Below are positions 25,729 through 33,841 of a stretch of DNA of 59,204 nt, piece by piece (positions within the stretch are counted from its first letter, which is position 1; each line of letters opens with the position of its first letter). Source of the DNA: an uncultured Alphaproteobacteria bacterium (lineage in GTDB: Bacteria > Pseudomonadota > Alphaproteobacteria > Caulobacterales > Caulobacteraceae); NCBI GenBank assembly GCA_903860975.1, contig CAIOSI010000029.1, forward strand, positions 1 to 59,204, written 5' to 3'. The position numbers were made by a program, and so were the translations under genes. The notes below the pieces were generated by a model that was not told the DNA's origin, did not search any database, and worked only from the letters and a program-made list of their open reading frames with translations.

Positions 25729-28572
25729 ATGAAAGCGCTCTTCGTCGTCGCCCTTGGCGTCGTTGTTGTCGGATCACCCGTGCTCGCCCAAGGCGGTGCA
25801 CAGCCACTGCCCACAGGACAATCCCTCACCGCACTCGCCGCACCGCACGCGCGTTTCGAGGCCTTGGTTGCGCATACCGGCCCGTTCCCGGATTATGTGG
25901 CCGATGGTGCAGCCGCCATTGCTGTCAGCCCGGACCGGCGCGAGATGCTGGTGCTGACGAGCGGCTACAACCGCTTCAATGGGCCTGACGGCAAGATCGT
26001 GCCGCAACAGTCGGTGCAATACGTCTTCCGCTACGCCATCGGACCAAAGGGCGCGCAAAGGCGGCAGACACTGACTGTGCCGAACAGCTATTCCGGCGTC
26101 GCCTGGCTGCCGAACGGCAAAGGCTTTGTGGTCGGCGGCGGTATGGACGATGTGGTCCATGTGTTCGAGCCCGGCCCGGGCGGATTCCGTGAGGCGACCG
26201 CGCCGATCAAACTCGGCCACAAGCAAGGCGTCGGTGCCGGCGTCCAGCCCCAGGCGGCTGGCGTGGCGGTGAGCCCAGATGGCGCGCGCCTGTTGGTTGC
26301 GAACTACTACAACGACTCCGTTAGCCTGGTGGACCTGACCCGGCGCGCGGTGATCGCCGAGCAAGACCTGCGCCCTGGCAAGAGCGACCCCAAGCAGTCG
26401 GGCGTCGCCGGCGGCGAGAACCCCTTCGCCATTGCCTGGACAGATGCGACCCACGCCTTCGTCTCCGCCCCCCGCGACCGGCAGATCGTGGCCCTGGCGC
26501 TCACGCCTGAGGGTCTGCGCGTCACTGGCCGGATCGCCACCCTGGGCGAGCCCACCGCGCTGCTAATCGATCCCGCCGCCCACCGCCTCTACGCCACGCA
26601 GGACAACGCCGACCGCGTGGCCGTGGTGGATACCCGCAGCGCCCGCCTGCTGGGCGAGCCGCGGCTGAGCCTGCCTGCCTCCCTCGGCAAAACCCCGCCG
26701 GGAAAGGGCATGAACCCCAACGGCCTAGCGCTGCTGCCCGACCATCGCCTGCTCATTACTCTAGGTGGCATAAACGCCCTGGCCTTCGCCCAGCCGGACG
26801 GGGACGGGGACGACATCGACGTCCAGGCCCTGGTCCCGACCGGCTGGTATCCGAGCGCCGTGGCCGCCGACCGCACCGGCGGCCAGATCTTCGTGGTCAA
26901 TCGTAAGAGCCCGCCTGGCCCGAATCCGCAAGGGTGCCTGCCCAGGCTCGCCGTCACCCAGAGCCAACCCAACGCCTGCGGAGCCGCCAACCAGTACGTG
27001 TACCAGCTTGAGAAGGCCGGACTGCTGCAGTTCCCCACGCCCACCCGCCGCGCCCTGGTGAAGACCACCTTGCAGGTCTCCGACAATATCGGACTCTCGG
27101 CCAAAGGCGCGCGAGCCGCGGCTGAAGCGCAGATGGCCTTGGTGCGGGCGCAGATCAAACACGTGGTCTTCATCGTTAAAGAGAACCGCACCTACGACCA
27201 GGTGCTGGGAGACCTGGAGGTGGGCAATGGAGATCCCCGCCTTGCAATCCTGGGAGCAAGGCTCTCCCCCAACCATCACGCTCTGGCGCGCAACTTCGTG
27301 ACGCTGGACAACTTCTACGACAGCGGCGAGCAGTCGAGCACCGGCTGGACTTGGACCACAGCAGCGCGCGTGCCGGACCTGCTTGAGAAGACCGCCTCCG
27401 TGAATTACGCCAGGCGGGGTCTAGCCTATGAGGCTGAGGAGGCTGACCGTTCGACCTATACCGCGCTTTCGCCCGCCGCCCGTCGCCTCGCGAACCCCAA
27501 GGTTCCCGACGATGCGGACTACCTGCCAGGTCCAGCCCTTCTCACCGCGCCAGATGGCGACAAGGACGACGAAAAGGGTCAAGGTTTCCTCTGGAATGCG
27601 GCCATCCGTGCAGGTCTCAGCGTGCGCAACTATGGCTTCTCCGACGCCTCGACCTATGATCAGGGTTCCCCGGGCGACGTAGCGCCGCTAAGGGAGCCTG
27701 CCAAAACCAAGACCCGTATCTATACCCCCGGCGACAACCTCCTCTCGACCCGTAGCGACCCCTATTTCCGCGGATTCGACCAGCGGCTGGCCGACTATTG
27801 GCGCGTGCTTGAGTGGCAACGCGAGTTCGCCGAGCAGGAGGCGGCTAGCGCCATGCCGGCGCTTACCCTGATGCGCCTGAGCCACGACCACTTCGGCGAC
27901 TTTAAGAACGCCATCGACGGGGTGAATACGGTCGAGACAGAAATGGCCGACAACGACTACGCCCTGGGCATGGTGGTGGAATCCATCGCCAAGAGCCGCT
28001 TCGCCGACTCGACCCTGGTCTTCGTGATCGAGGACGACGCCCAGAACGGGGCGGATCATGTGGACGCCAGGCGCAGCGTGGCCCTGGTCGTTGGGGCGGC
28101 GGTGAAGCAGAAGGCGGTGGTCTCGTCGCATTACACCACGGTCAATATGCTGCGCACCATCGAGGCGGTGCTAGGCCTGCCGCCGCTCGGACTGAATGAC
28201 GCTCTCGCCTCGCCAATGGCCGATCTGTTCGATCCCGCCCTCAAAGGCTGGAGCTTTGAGGCCAAGGCCTCCGACGTTCTGGCCGCGACGCAACTCCCGA
28301 TCCCGAAGGATCACTTCGTCGCGAAGCTCGCCCTCGACAGCGCACACCTTCCACATGATGCGGCCTACTGGACCGAGGCGATGAAGGGTCAGGACTTTCA
28401 CATCGAAGATCACCTCGACACAGCCGCTTTCAACAAGGCGCTTTGGCGTGGGCTGGGTTGCGGCCCAGAACCGACGTCACGGCCCGGCGAGGATCTTCGA
28501 ACCGATCGCCAGTCCGTTCTGACCCTTACGCCAATCCGCAAACCCGGTGTCTGTGTGAACGCAGACGGCTAA
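25729..28572 (+). CDS. Beta-propeller / phosphoesterase fusion (YncE plus alkaline-phosphatase superfamily)
   Basis: A 947-residue exported protein (signal peptide ending PVLAQG). Residues about 60-420 are a propeller with repeats such as VAVSPDGARLLVANYYNDS and PHRLYATQDNADRVAV-type blades. Residues about 477-930 are a phospholipase C/phosphoesterase-type domain: FIVKENRTYDQVLGDLEVG, NFVTLDNFYDSGEQSSTG, then FVIEDDAQNGADHVDARRS and the end MLRTIEAVLGLPPL. These acidic, Asn and His residues are the expected metal ligands. It would cleave phosphate esters in the periplasm. Large, well-conserved full-length gene following a decayed TonB receptor; with the acid phosphatase genes nearby it suggests phosphorus scavenging. 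The substrate is unknown. Confidence 0.9.
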   Translation: MKALFVVALGVVVVGSPVLAQGGAQPLPTGQSLTALAAPHARFEALVAHTGPFPDYVADGAAAIAVSPDRREMLVLTSGYNRFNGPDGKIVPQQSVQYVFRYAIGPKGAQRRQTLTVPNSYSGVAWLPNGKGFVVGGGMDDVVHVFEPGPGGFREATAPIKLGHKQGVGAGVQPQAAGVAVSPDGARLLVANYYNDSVSLVDLTRRAVIAEQDLRPGKSDPKQSGVAGGENPFAIAWTDATHAFVSAPRDRQIVALALTPEGLRVTGRIATLGEPTALLIDPAAHRLYATQDNADRVAVVDTRSARLLGEPRLSLPASLGKTPPGKGMNPNGLALLPDHRLLITLGGINALAFAQPDGDGDDIDVQALVPTGWYPSAVAADRTGGQIFVVNRKSPPGPNPQGCLPRLAVTQSQPNACGAANQYVYQLEKAGLLQFPTPTRRALVKTTLQVSDNIGLSAKGARAAAEAQMALVRAQIKHVVFIVKENRTYDQVLGDLEVGNGDPRLAILGARLSPNHHALARNFVTLDNFYDSGEQSSTGWTWTTAARVPDLLEKTASVNYARRGLAYEAEEADRSTYTALSPAARRLANPKVPDDADYLPGPALLTAPDGDKDDEKGQGFLWNAAIRAGLSVRNYGFSDASTYDQGSPGDVAPLREPAKTKTRIYTPGDNLLSTRSDPYFRGFDQRLADYWRVLEWQREFAEQEAASAMPALTLMRLSHDHFGDFKNAIDGVNTVETEMADNDYALGMVVESIAKSRFADSTLVFVIEDDAQNGADHVDARRSVALVVGAAVKQKAVVSSHYTTVNMLRTIEAVLGLPPLGLNDALASPMADLFDPALKGWSFEAKASDVLAATQLPIPKDHFVAKLALDSAHLPHDAAYWTEAMKGQDFHIEDHLDTAAFNKALWRGLGCGPEPTSRPGEDLRTDRQSVLTLTPIRKPGVCVNADG

Positions 28573-28609
28573 AAAACGCCAAGCGGTCCCGGCCTTGCGC
28601 ACCAGACTT

Positions 28610-28627
28610 CGCCGATTCCCATCGGCG
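28610..28627 (+). terminator. Hairpin after phosphoesterase gene
   Basis: A perfect seven-base stem CGCCGAT / ATCGGCG with loop TCCC, followed by TTGT, lies 37 bases after the stop codon. The T-run is short, so this is a plausible rather than certain terminator. Confidence 0.4.
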
Positions 28628-29012
28628 TTGTCAGCAAGCCGACCTTACGAAGGCCCGCCGAAGGCTAGACGTCGCGAAACATCGATTTGTCGGAACCAGG
28701 ACGCAAGAATGCCGCCGGGTTCGCGCAATTGACGCCGCTTGGTAGGCCCTCGTGGGCGTCCAATCGTGGCGCGGTGGACCCGAGAGCCTCCTGCGCTACC
28801 GATCGCCTCTTGACGGCCACCCCAAGGCTAGTCGCAAACCACCGCCGAGCGTTGAAGAGCTGGGTTCAAGCCGGAAAAGCGGTCGAAAATGAGTTCGCGC
28901 CGCTCGCCTGGCCCAATGTCCGTCAATGACAGTGTGGGGTTGGCTAGGCGTCGCCTCAGCGAAATCGAGATCCTTGTGTCACGATCAAAGTGATGCAGAG
29001 CGTTCTCGATCA

Positions 29013-29047
29013 GAATGTCGGGATCGCTCGACGTGCGTTGGAACGCC
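29013..29047. repeat. 35-base dispersed repeat, copy A
   Basis: Matches 30872-30906 at 31 of 35 positions (shared core GGATCGCTCGACGT then CGTT and GAACGCC). The two copies flank the metallophosphoesterase gene. Confidence 0.5.
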
Positions 29048-29158
29048 CGATGAGCAGCCATCCGTTCGGCGTGGTCAGCAAAGCGCGGGGCAGACGGACT
29101 AGACTGCGCAAATTTGCGGACAATCCAGCGTTTCTTCCTCGCAATGGATTGGGCCGGT

Positions 29159-30565
29159 TCATTGTACGACCACCTGGGGAATGTCGCAGCGAGACCGCCG
29201 CCCGACGATTGTGCAGTGATTGACGGCCTCGCCCCCGGTGTTCCAGACGGTGACCTTCCAAGATCGGGACCCTTGCTTTTCGAGGGTCATGTATCCGAAG
29301 CCATCAAGCCAAGAGCTGAAGGCGGTGATCAGGGCCCCGGGTGCCGGCTCAACGCCCGGCGGCAAGTGCGCTGGAATTGGCACGACGTCTTCCTCTGTCC
29401 CCGAGAACCCAGCGACAAACTGCGAGGGATGGTCGGTTGCAAAACTCACCTGTTCCCAAAGGTGAACGTGACCGGCCAGCAGAACATCAACGTTTTGGGG
29501 CAGGATCAGAGGATTCAGCGTCTGAAACACAGACTCCACCGCAGCGTTACCCGAGCGAATTGCGCTCGTCTTGCTGTCGGTCGAAACCCCTAGAATTGGA
29601 TAGTGATCCAGAGCAAAGGTGAAAGACGCCCGCCTCGCGAGTGCGTCGAGACGTGCATAGGTCTGACGTAACTCATCAAACCGCGGGTCTGACATGGCGA
29701 TCGGCTTGGCGCCTGCGTTGGCAAGATCCATCACGACGATCTGCGCGCCTGCGCCAAGCGGAACGGCATAGGGCATCGCATAGTCCCCAGAGACATCATT
29801 GGTCGGGTCATTGCAGTCTCGCCCGGCCGCGAGCGGTCGCGGCTCAATGAATCGCCACCATCCCTGGCCGGCTCGACTGCAGGTCTCATGGTTTCCCCTG
29901 GTCACCACCCATGGCGCGGCGCGCAAAAGGGGCGAGGCAGGATCGAAAAAGTCAGCACGCCACGCATCAAGGCCGTATCCCCAAGGCGAGCCGGCGCAAC
30001 CCGCGTTACCCATGGGGCACGGATTTTCGCGATAAAGAAGGTCGCCGACGTGCACCACAAGGTCGGGCTTCCAGGCCGCGGCCTTCGAGGCAACATTTGC
30101 GAACGGGTATTTTGTCGGATCGTTACAGGCCTGCCAGGCGTGGTCGCTGACCTTGAGCCTGCAACCCGTGTCTCCGATCACAACGATCCGCCGAATTATC
30201 GCCTTGGGTAAAGGCAAGCGCTGACCCAGAACGCTTGCGCTGCGAGCGCCAAGCGGCAGCCTGGCTTCGCATGTCAGCGCCGGAAAGACAGAAGGCTTTG
30301 AGTTCTCAGCACTCGACTGGGTCGCACGCTGAGGAATCGTTTCGGCGCGCGCACGCACCGTCATGGCGCGGACTTTTCCGTCTGCGGATAAGGCCGGACA
30401 CTCGGCCGCGTGTGTCAACACCCGGGCCACACCGTAGCCGCCCTCACCCATAATGACATAAGCCGTTATCGGAGGATTTGCCGCCCTAGCTCCGAGGGAA
30501 AATACCGACGCGAGGGCTGCCAGCACCACGGCGATCGAACTGCCGCGCGTTCGTCTCAATTTCAT
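29159..30565 (-). CDS. Secreted purple-acid-phosphatase-like metallophosphoesterase
   Basis: A 468-residue protein with a signal peptide (VVLAALASVFSLGARAAN) and a calcineurin-fold core. Metal-site motifs run GDTGC (131-135), HVGDLLYR (172-179), GNHETC (224-229), His321 in LDHYP, and AGHVHLWE (364-371). It should release phosphate from esters in the periplasm using two metal ions. It is transcribed on the minus strand as are the TonB receptor and the decayed acid phosphatase upstream, but a terminator at 30757-30777 separates them, so it probably has its own promoter in 30566-30750. Confidence 0.9.
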   Translation of the reverse strand: MKLRRTRGSSIAVVLAALASVFSLGARAANPPITAYVIMGEGGYGVARVLTHAAECPALSADGKVRAMTVRARAETIPQRATQSSAENSKPSVFPALTCEARLPLGARSASVLGQRLPLPKAIIRRIVVIGDTGCRLKVSDHAWQACNDPTKYPFANVASKAAAWKPDLVVHVGDLLYRENPCPMGNAGCAGSPWGYGLDAWRADFFDPASPLLRAAPWVVTRGNHETCSRAGQGWWRFIEPRPLAAGRDCNDPTNDVSGDYAMPYAVPLGAGAQIVVMDLANAGAKPIAMSDPRFDELRQTYARLDALARRASFTFALDHYPILGVSTDSKTSAIRSGNAAVESVFQTLNPLILPQNVDVLLAGHVHLWEQVSFATDHPSQFVAGFSGTEEDVVPIPAHLPPGVEPAPGALITAFSSWLDGFGYMTLEKQGSRSWKVTVWNTGGEAVNHCTIVGRRSRCDIPQVVVQ

Positions 30566-30639
30566 CGTCCACCAATTTTTGCTTTTTTAGAGACACCTGG
30601 GAAGTCTGGCGCAGATCAGCCGGCGTCCTGCGATGCGTC

Positions 30640-30720
30640 TTAGAATTTCACCTTCAATGTCCCATGGTCATTCCGCTCCGGCTGAAGGTCGCCCCGATCG
30701 CAGGGACCGGATTTTTCGCG
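30640..30720 (-). pseudogene. TonB-dependent receptor, last residues only
   Basis: Read on the minus strand this gives LQPERNDHGTLKVKF and a TAA stop. It closely matches the end of the intact receptor at 31274 (QPERSYQLSLKVNF), with the same codons for QPER and KV. Upstream the frame is interrupted by a TGA within about 30 codons and no barrel can be followed. It seems to be the 3' tip of a second, deleted receptor, just upstream of the metallophosphoesterase gene. Confidence 0.55.
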
Positions 30721-30756
30721 CTTGAACGACGTAAAATTTCAACCGGCAAAGGGCAT

Positions 30757-30777
30757 GAAAAAGCCCAGTTCTGGGCT
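30757..30777 (-). terminator. Rho-independent terminator (minus strand)
   Basis: On the minus strand AGCCCAG and CTGGGCT form a tight stem followed by TTTTT (30762-30758). It stands about 120 bases after the acid phosphatase remnant and would end the TonB receptor transcript. Confidence 0.6.
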
Positions 30778-30871
30778 CGCCTCAATTCAAGATTTAATGA
30801 CATTTCGCCGATATGTGTTGCCGTTATCGGCGCAGCCACTGTCTGTAGGCAATGAAATTCAGGCGCGTTCG

Positions 30872-30906
30872 GAATGTTCGGATCGCTCGACGTTCGTTAG
30901 AACGCC
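30872..30906. repeat. 35-base dispersed repeat, copy B
   Basis: The partner of 29013-29047 (31 of 35 identical). It overlaps the stop codon of the acid phosphatase remnant (30897-30899), so copy A may be the footprint of a duplicated 3' end. Confidence 0.5.
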
Positions 30907-31277
30907 AGGTGACGAGCGCTCAGTTCAGCGCGTGCGGCTTCGACCCCAGCGACGAAGGCGGGCTTGGTCATGAGTTTCGCGACCAGGACCCTGCCCAGCA
31001 CCTGCACGGCCTCGACGTCACTGCGGGAGTGCACGCCGCAAATCAAACGGCTCTCGGAATAATCCACAGCCCGCGCCCGGATAACCTGGGCGTGGCCAGG
31101 CATCAGATTGGCGAGCCCGGCGGCGGCGGTGGAAGGACCAGCACCGGATCGAGATCACCGGGCTTCAGGAACTGCGATGACGCCGGCGCTGTCGTTGCAG
31201 TCAGCGCGGACGCCTCCTGCGCCCGCAGCCAACACAACGGCCGCGAGCGCCAGCGTGGTCCTGGACCGGTGGATCAG
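30897..31277 (-). pseudogene. Class A acid phosphatase (PhoN/PAP2-type), internally deleted
   Basis: Three pieces can be read. First, a signal peptide (TTLALAAVVLAAGAGGVRAD) begins at a CTG (31277) overlapping the TonB receptor stop, where an ATG would be expected. Second, in another frame, FLKPGDLDPVLVLPPPPPGS matches the mature N-terminus of these enzymes. Third, back in the first frame, AGLANLMPGHAQVIRARA, then SRLICGVHSRSDVEA, gives the SRxxxGxH catalytic motif and the C-terminus to a TAA at 30897-30899. The central part with the KX6RP and PSGH motifs is missing, and there is a frameshift. It cannot be active. Position shows it was the second gene of the TonB receptor operon. Confidence 0.75.
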
Positions 31278-33613
31278 AAGTTCACCTTCAGGCTCAACTG
31301 ATAGCTCCGCTCCGGCTGGTAATAGTACTGGTCGTACGGAACTGTTTTGCCGGGCTTGACTGAGGTGAACTGCTGGCTGTCGAGCAGATTATAGACCGCA
31401 CCTTCGAGACGGTAGCGACCGAACCGATAGACCACGGTCATGTCTGCCGAGCTATAACCGTTGATCTTGTAGGCGTCTGGCTCACCCTCAGCGCCCCACG
31501 CGCCACCAACGTATTTGTTGAGCAGCGACAGCGTCCAGTTTTCATCCTGATAATAGATGCCAACCGCCGAAGTGGACTTCGGCGCTCCAGCGATCTGTTT
31601 GCCGCCCAAGATCACCACCGGCACGCCGTTTATGATGGAGGTCCCACCCTGGGCCTTGGCGGAGTTGATGGAGCCATTGGCAAACGCAAACACACGGTCG
31701 CTGACCTGGTAGGTCACTGACCCCTCGACGCCCTTGTAGAGCGCGCCGCCCAGGTTGAACGAAACCGTCTCCAAGCCCGCGACAGGATCGGTGACGGAGA
31801 CCGACTGCAGCTTGTTCTTGAAATCGATATCATAGACGTCGGCGTCGAAGGTGAACTTCGAGCCGTGATAGACGACGCCAGCCTGGTAGTTGGTCGAAGT
31901 CTGCGGCTGCAGTTGGCTGAGCTGCGGATTGACCACCTGGGTCACGCTGATATCGGGCACAAGGAACCCTGTCGCATACTGCGCGTATGCAGACAGATTG
32001 TCCTGGATCTTATAGTTGGCGGTCAAGAAATAGAGCGTCTTGGTGAACTCCTTAGAGCCGTGGAACGGCTGGCGGGACTTCTGGTTGACATCAGAATTCA
32101 CTGAAATGGTTTCGTTCAGGTATTTGATCCCCGGTGTGACGGTCAATGCAGGCGTCACTTTCCACTCGAAATCGATGAAGGGCTCATACTGATGCCAGCC
32201 TGAATTCTGTAGGTATTCCAGGTACTGCGGCACGCCGGCAATCACCTTTTGACGGTAATCGACCACATAGGGCCCGCCGATCTTGCTGGCGGTGGCGTCG
32301 TAGTCGTAGCGGGCGCGAGGGCCGGTGTCGGCGGTCTCGAGCCAAATGCCCGTCTTGATGACGCCGAAGGGCAGCTCCTGGTCCAGGTGCAGGATATCGC
32401 CGTAGATCTTGTAGACATTGAGCTTGGTGTAGCCGGGAACATGGCCGTTCGCCACGGGCTTGCCGCCCGGGACCTGGGTGATCGCCAGACCGGTCTTGTT
32501 GGCGATGTCGGAAGGCGACAGGGTCGGGTCGAGCGCCGATTCAGTGTCGTTCTTGTAGTAGTAAGAATAGACAGTGTCCTCGAGCTTCAGTGTGGGCGTC
32601 ACATCTCCGGTCAGCTTCGCGTAGTTGAAGTAGGTGTGCTTGGTGACCAGATTGTAGCCGTAATAGGTGGGGTTCGCGGGGTTGTTATCGAGCGCGAAAT
32701 TCTTTCCATAAAGGGCCACCTGAGCGAGCGTCGCGCCCGCATTGTCGTTGGTGTGGATTCGCGTGAAGTTCCAGGTGCCCAGGACTGTCAATTTCCAGCT
32801 GCCCATGATCGGTAAAACCGCCCGAACCAGCTGATTATTGGCATAGGCCTTGTTGAGGCTCAGATTGCCGGCGGTGCTGAGTTCTTGGAGATTGACCAAA
32901 GCGTGGGCGCCGTTCAGCTGATCGATGTCGCCGGTCGAAAGTTTGGTGACCGACTCATAGGTCTTCCACGAACCCATCGTGAGCGATTGCGAGCCCCCGC
33001 GCTCGTCGCTGACCTCAGGGGAAAACAGATTGACCGATCCGCCGAAGGTGGCGACGCCGAGCTGGCTGGCCGTCCCAGGGCCGCGGTCAACGACCGCTGC
33101 GCCAATGGTCGAGGACGGGAAGAACGAGGTCGAATGGTGCGTTGGCCCATTGGCGTCGCCCCAGGGAATGCCGTCGTAGGTGATGTTGTACTCGCCGTCC
33201 TTGAAGCCGCGCAGGGTCGACTTGGCCTCGCCAAGCCCCGGGCCGTTGAACGAGGTGCTGGCCATGCTGGGCGCAAGATTGATGATCTGGTTGTAGTCGG
33301 CGGTGGCCGGGACAAATTGGTCAATGGCCTTGCGATCGATAATCGACATCGGCTCGGTGGCCGCCAGCGAGGCCTTGACCGGCGCCGCGCTCACTGAGCC
33401 GGCGGCCCCTGTGATCACCAACTCGCTGACCTGACGACCAAAGTCGGGCGTCTCGGGGTCGATGTGCACCGGGCCCGCGCCGGATGCGCTGGCCGCTGCG
33501 GCGGCCTCAGCCGCCAAGGCCGGCGAGGTACCGAGGCCGGCGACCAACGCCAAGGCGGAACCGGTCAGCCACAGCGCGCGACAACCCCGAGCACGAACGG
33601 ACAATGAATTCAC
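31274..33613 (-). CDS. TonB-dependent outer membrane receptor
   Basis: A 779-residue receptor. GTG 33613 is chosen: it has GGGGG six bases upstream and is followed by a signal peptide (LWLTGSALALVAGLGTSPALAAE). The TonB box region is QVSELVITG, the plug includes INLAPSMASTSFNGPGLGEAKSTLRGFKDGEYNITYDGIPWGD, and the barrel ends with Phe in LSLKVNF. It imports a large or scarce substrate using TonB energy. A strong Pho-box match upstream and phosphatase genes downstream suggest a phosphorus-containing ligand; this is inference. Confidence 0.93.
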   Translation of the reverse strand: MNSLSVRARGCRALWLTGSALALVAGLGTSPALAAEAAAAASASGAGPVHIDPETPDFGRQVSELVITGAAGSVSAAPVKASLAATEPMSIIDRKAIDQFVPATADYNQIINLAPSMASTSFNGPGLGEAKSTLRGFKDGEYNITYDGIPWGDANGPTHHSTSFFPSSTIGAAVVDRGPGTASQLGVATFGGSVNLFSPEVSDERGGSQSLTMGSWKTYESVTKLSTGDIDQLNGAHALVNLQELSTAGNLSLNKAYANNQLVRAVLPIMGSWKLTVLGTWNFTRIHTNDNAGATLAQVALYGKNFALDNNPANPTYYGYNLVTKHTYFNYAKLTGDVTPTLKLEDTVYSYYYKNDTESALDPTLSPSDIANKTGLAITQVPGGKPVANGHVPGYTKLNVYKIYGDILHLDQELPFGVIKTGIWLETADTGPRARYDYDATASKIGGPYVVDYRQKVIAGVPQYLEYLQNSGWHQYEPFIDFEWKVTPALTVTPGIKYLNETISVNSDVNQKSRQPFHGSKEFTKTLYFLTANYKIQDNLSAYAQYATGFLVPDISVTQVVNPQLSQLQPQTSTNYQAGVVYHGSKFTFDADVYDIDFKNKLQSVSVTDPVAGLETVSFNLGGALYKGVEGSVTYQVSDRVFAFANGSINSAKAQGGTSIINGVPVVILGGKQIAGAPKSTSAVGIYYQDENWTLSLLNKYVGGAWGAEGEPDAYKINGYSSADMTVVYRFGRYRLEGAVYNLLDSQQFTSVKPGKTVPYDQYYYQPERSYQLSLKVNF

Positions 33614-33696
33614 AAGGCACCCCCAAAATTGCGGGGCCGATGATACAACCGACGCCCCGTCAGGGGCGGTTGAGCGCATTGTCTCAATCATCACAA

Positions 33697-33714
33697 ATCA
33701 AAGTTTTATGACAA
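33697..33714 (-). promoter_or_regulatory. Pho box (PhoB binding site), probable
   Basis: Minus-strand sequence TTGTCATAAAACTTTGAT agrees with the PhoB consensus CTGTCATAAAACTGTCAT at 15 of 18 positions, with two direct half-sites at the correct spacing. It lies 83 bases upstream of the TonB receptor GTG, right for activation at a promoter whose -10 would fall downstream. It predicts induction by phosphate starvation. Confidence 0.6.
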
Positions 33715-33752
33715 TATAATGCTGGATTCATGTCGAATGGGCGCGTTGGCGA

Positions 33753-33772
33753 TGCTCAATCCGGATTGAGCA
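33753..33772. promoter_or_regulatory. Perfect 20-base palindrome
   Basis: TGCTCAATCCGGATTGAGCA equals its own reverse complement. It lies between the hydroxyacid oxidase stop (33842) and the Pho box. No loop and no T-run, so an operator for a dimeric regulator fits better than a terminator; the regulator is unknown. Confidence 0.5.
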
Positions 33773-33841
33773 GACGAGTCTCATTCCGCACGTTCGTTAA
33801 TTATTACAACGCCCTAGAAATGAGCTCACCCTCGACGGCAC

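Larger units (their letters stand above)
28573..29158. other. 586-base stretch without a convincing gene
   Basis: Short frames exist on both strands, none with a clear start, ribosome binding site or known motif. It contains the hairpin after the phosphoesterase gene and, at 29013-29047, one copy of an imperfect 35-base repeat. The 3' end of the metallophosphoesterase gene follows on the minus strand. It may be decayed sequence. Confidence 0.4.

Noticed and set aside
30785..30805. Second Pho-box-like site (ATGTCATTAAAT region, minus strand)
   Set aside because: Only the first half-site is good, spacing is off, and a terminator lies just downstream.
33779..33822. Third copy of the 35-base repeat (CGTTCGTTAA ... 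AACGCC)
   Set aside because: Only about ten contiguous bases agree and the spacing differs; not enough to call homology.
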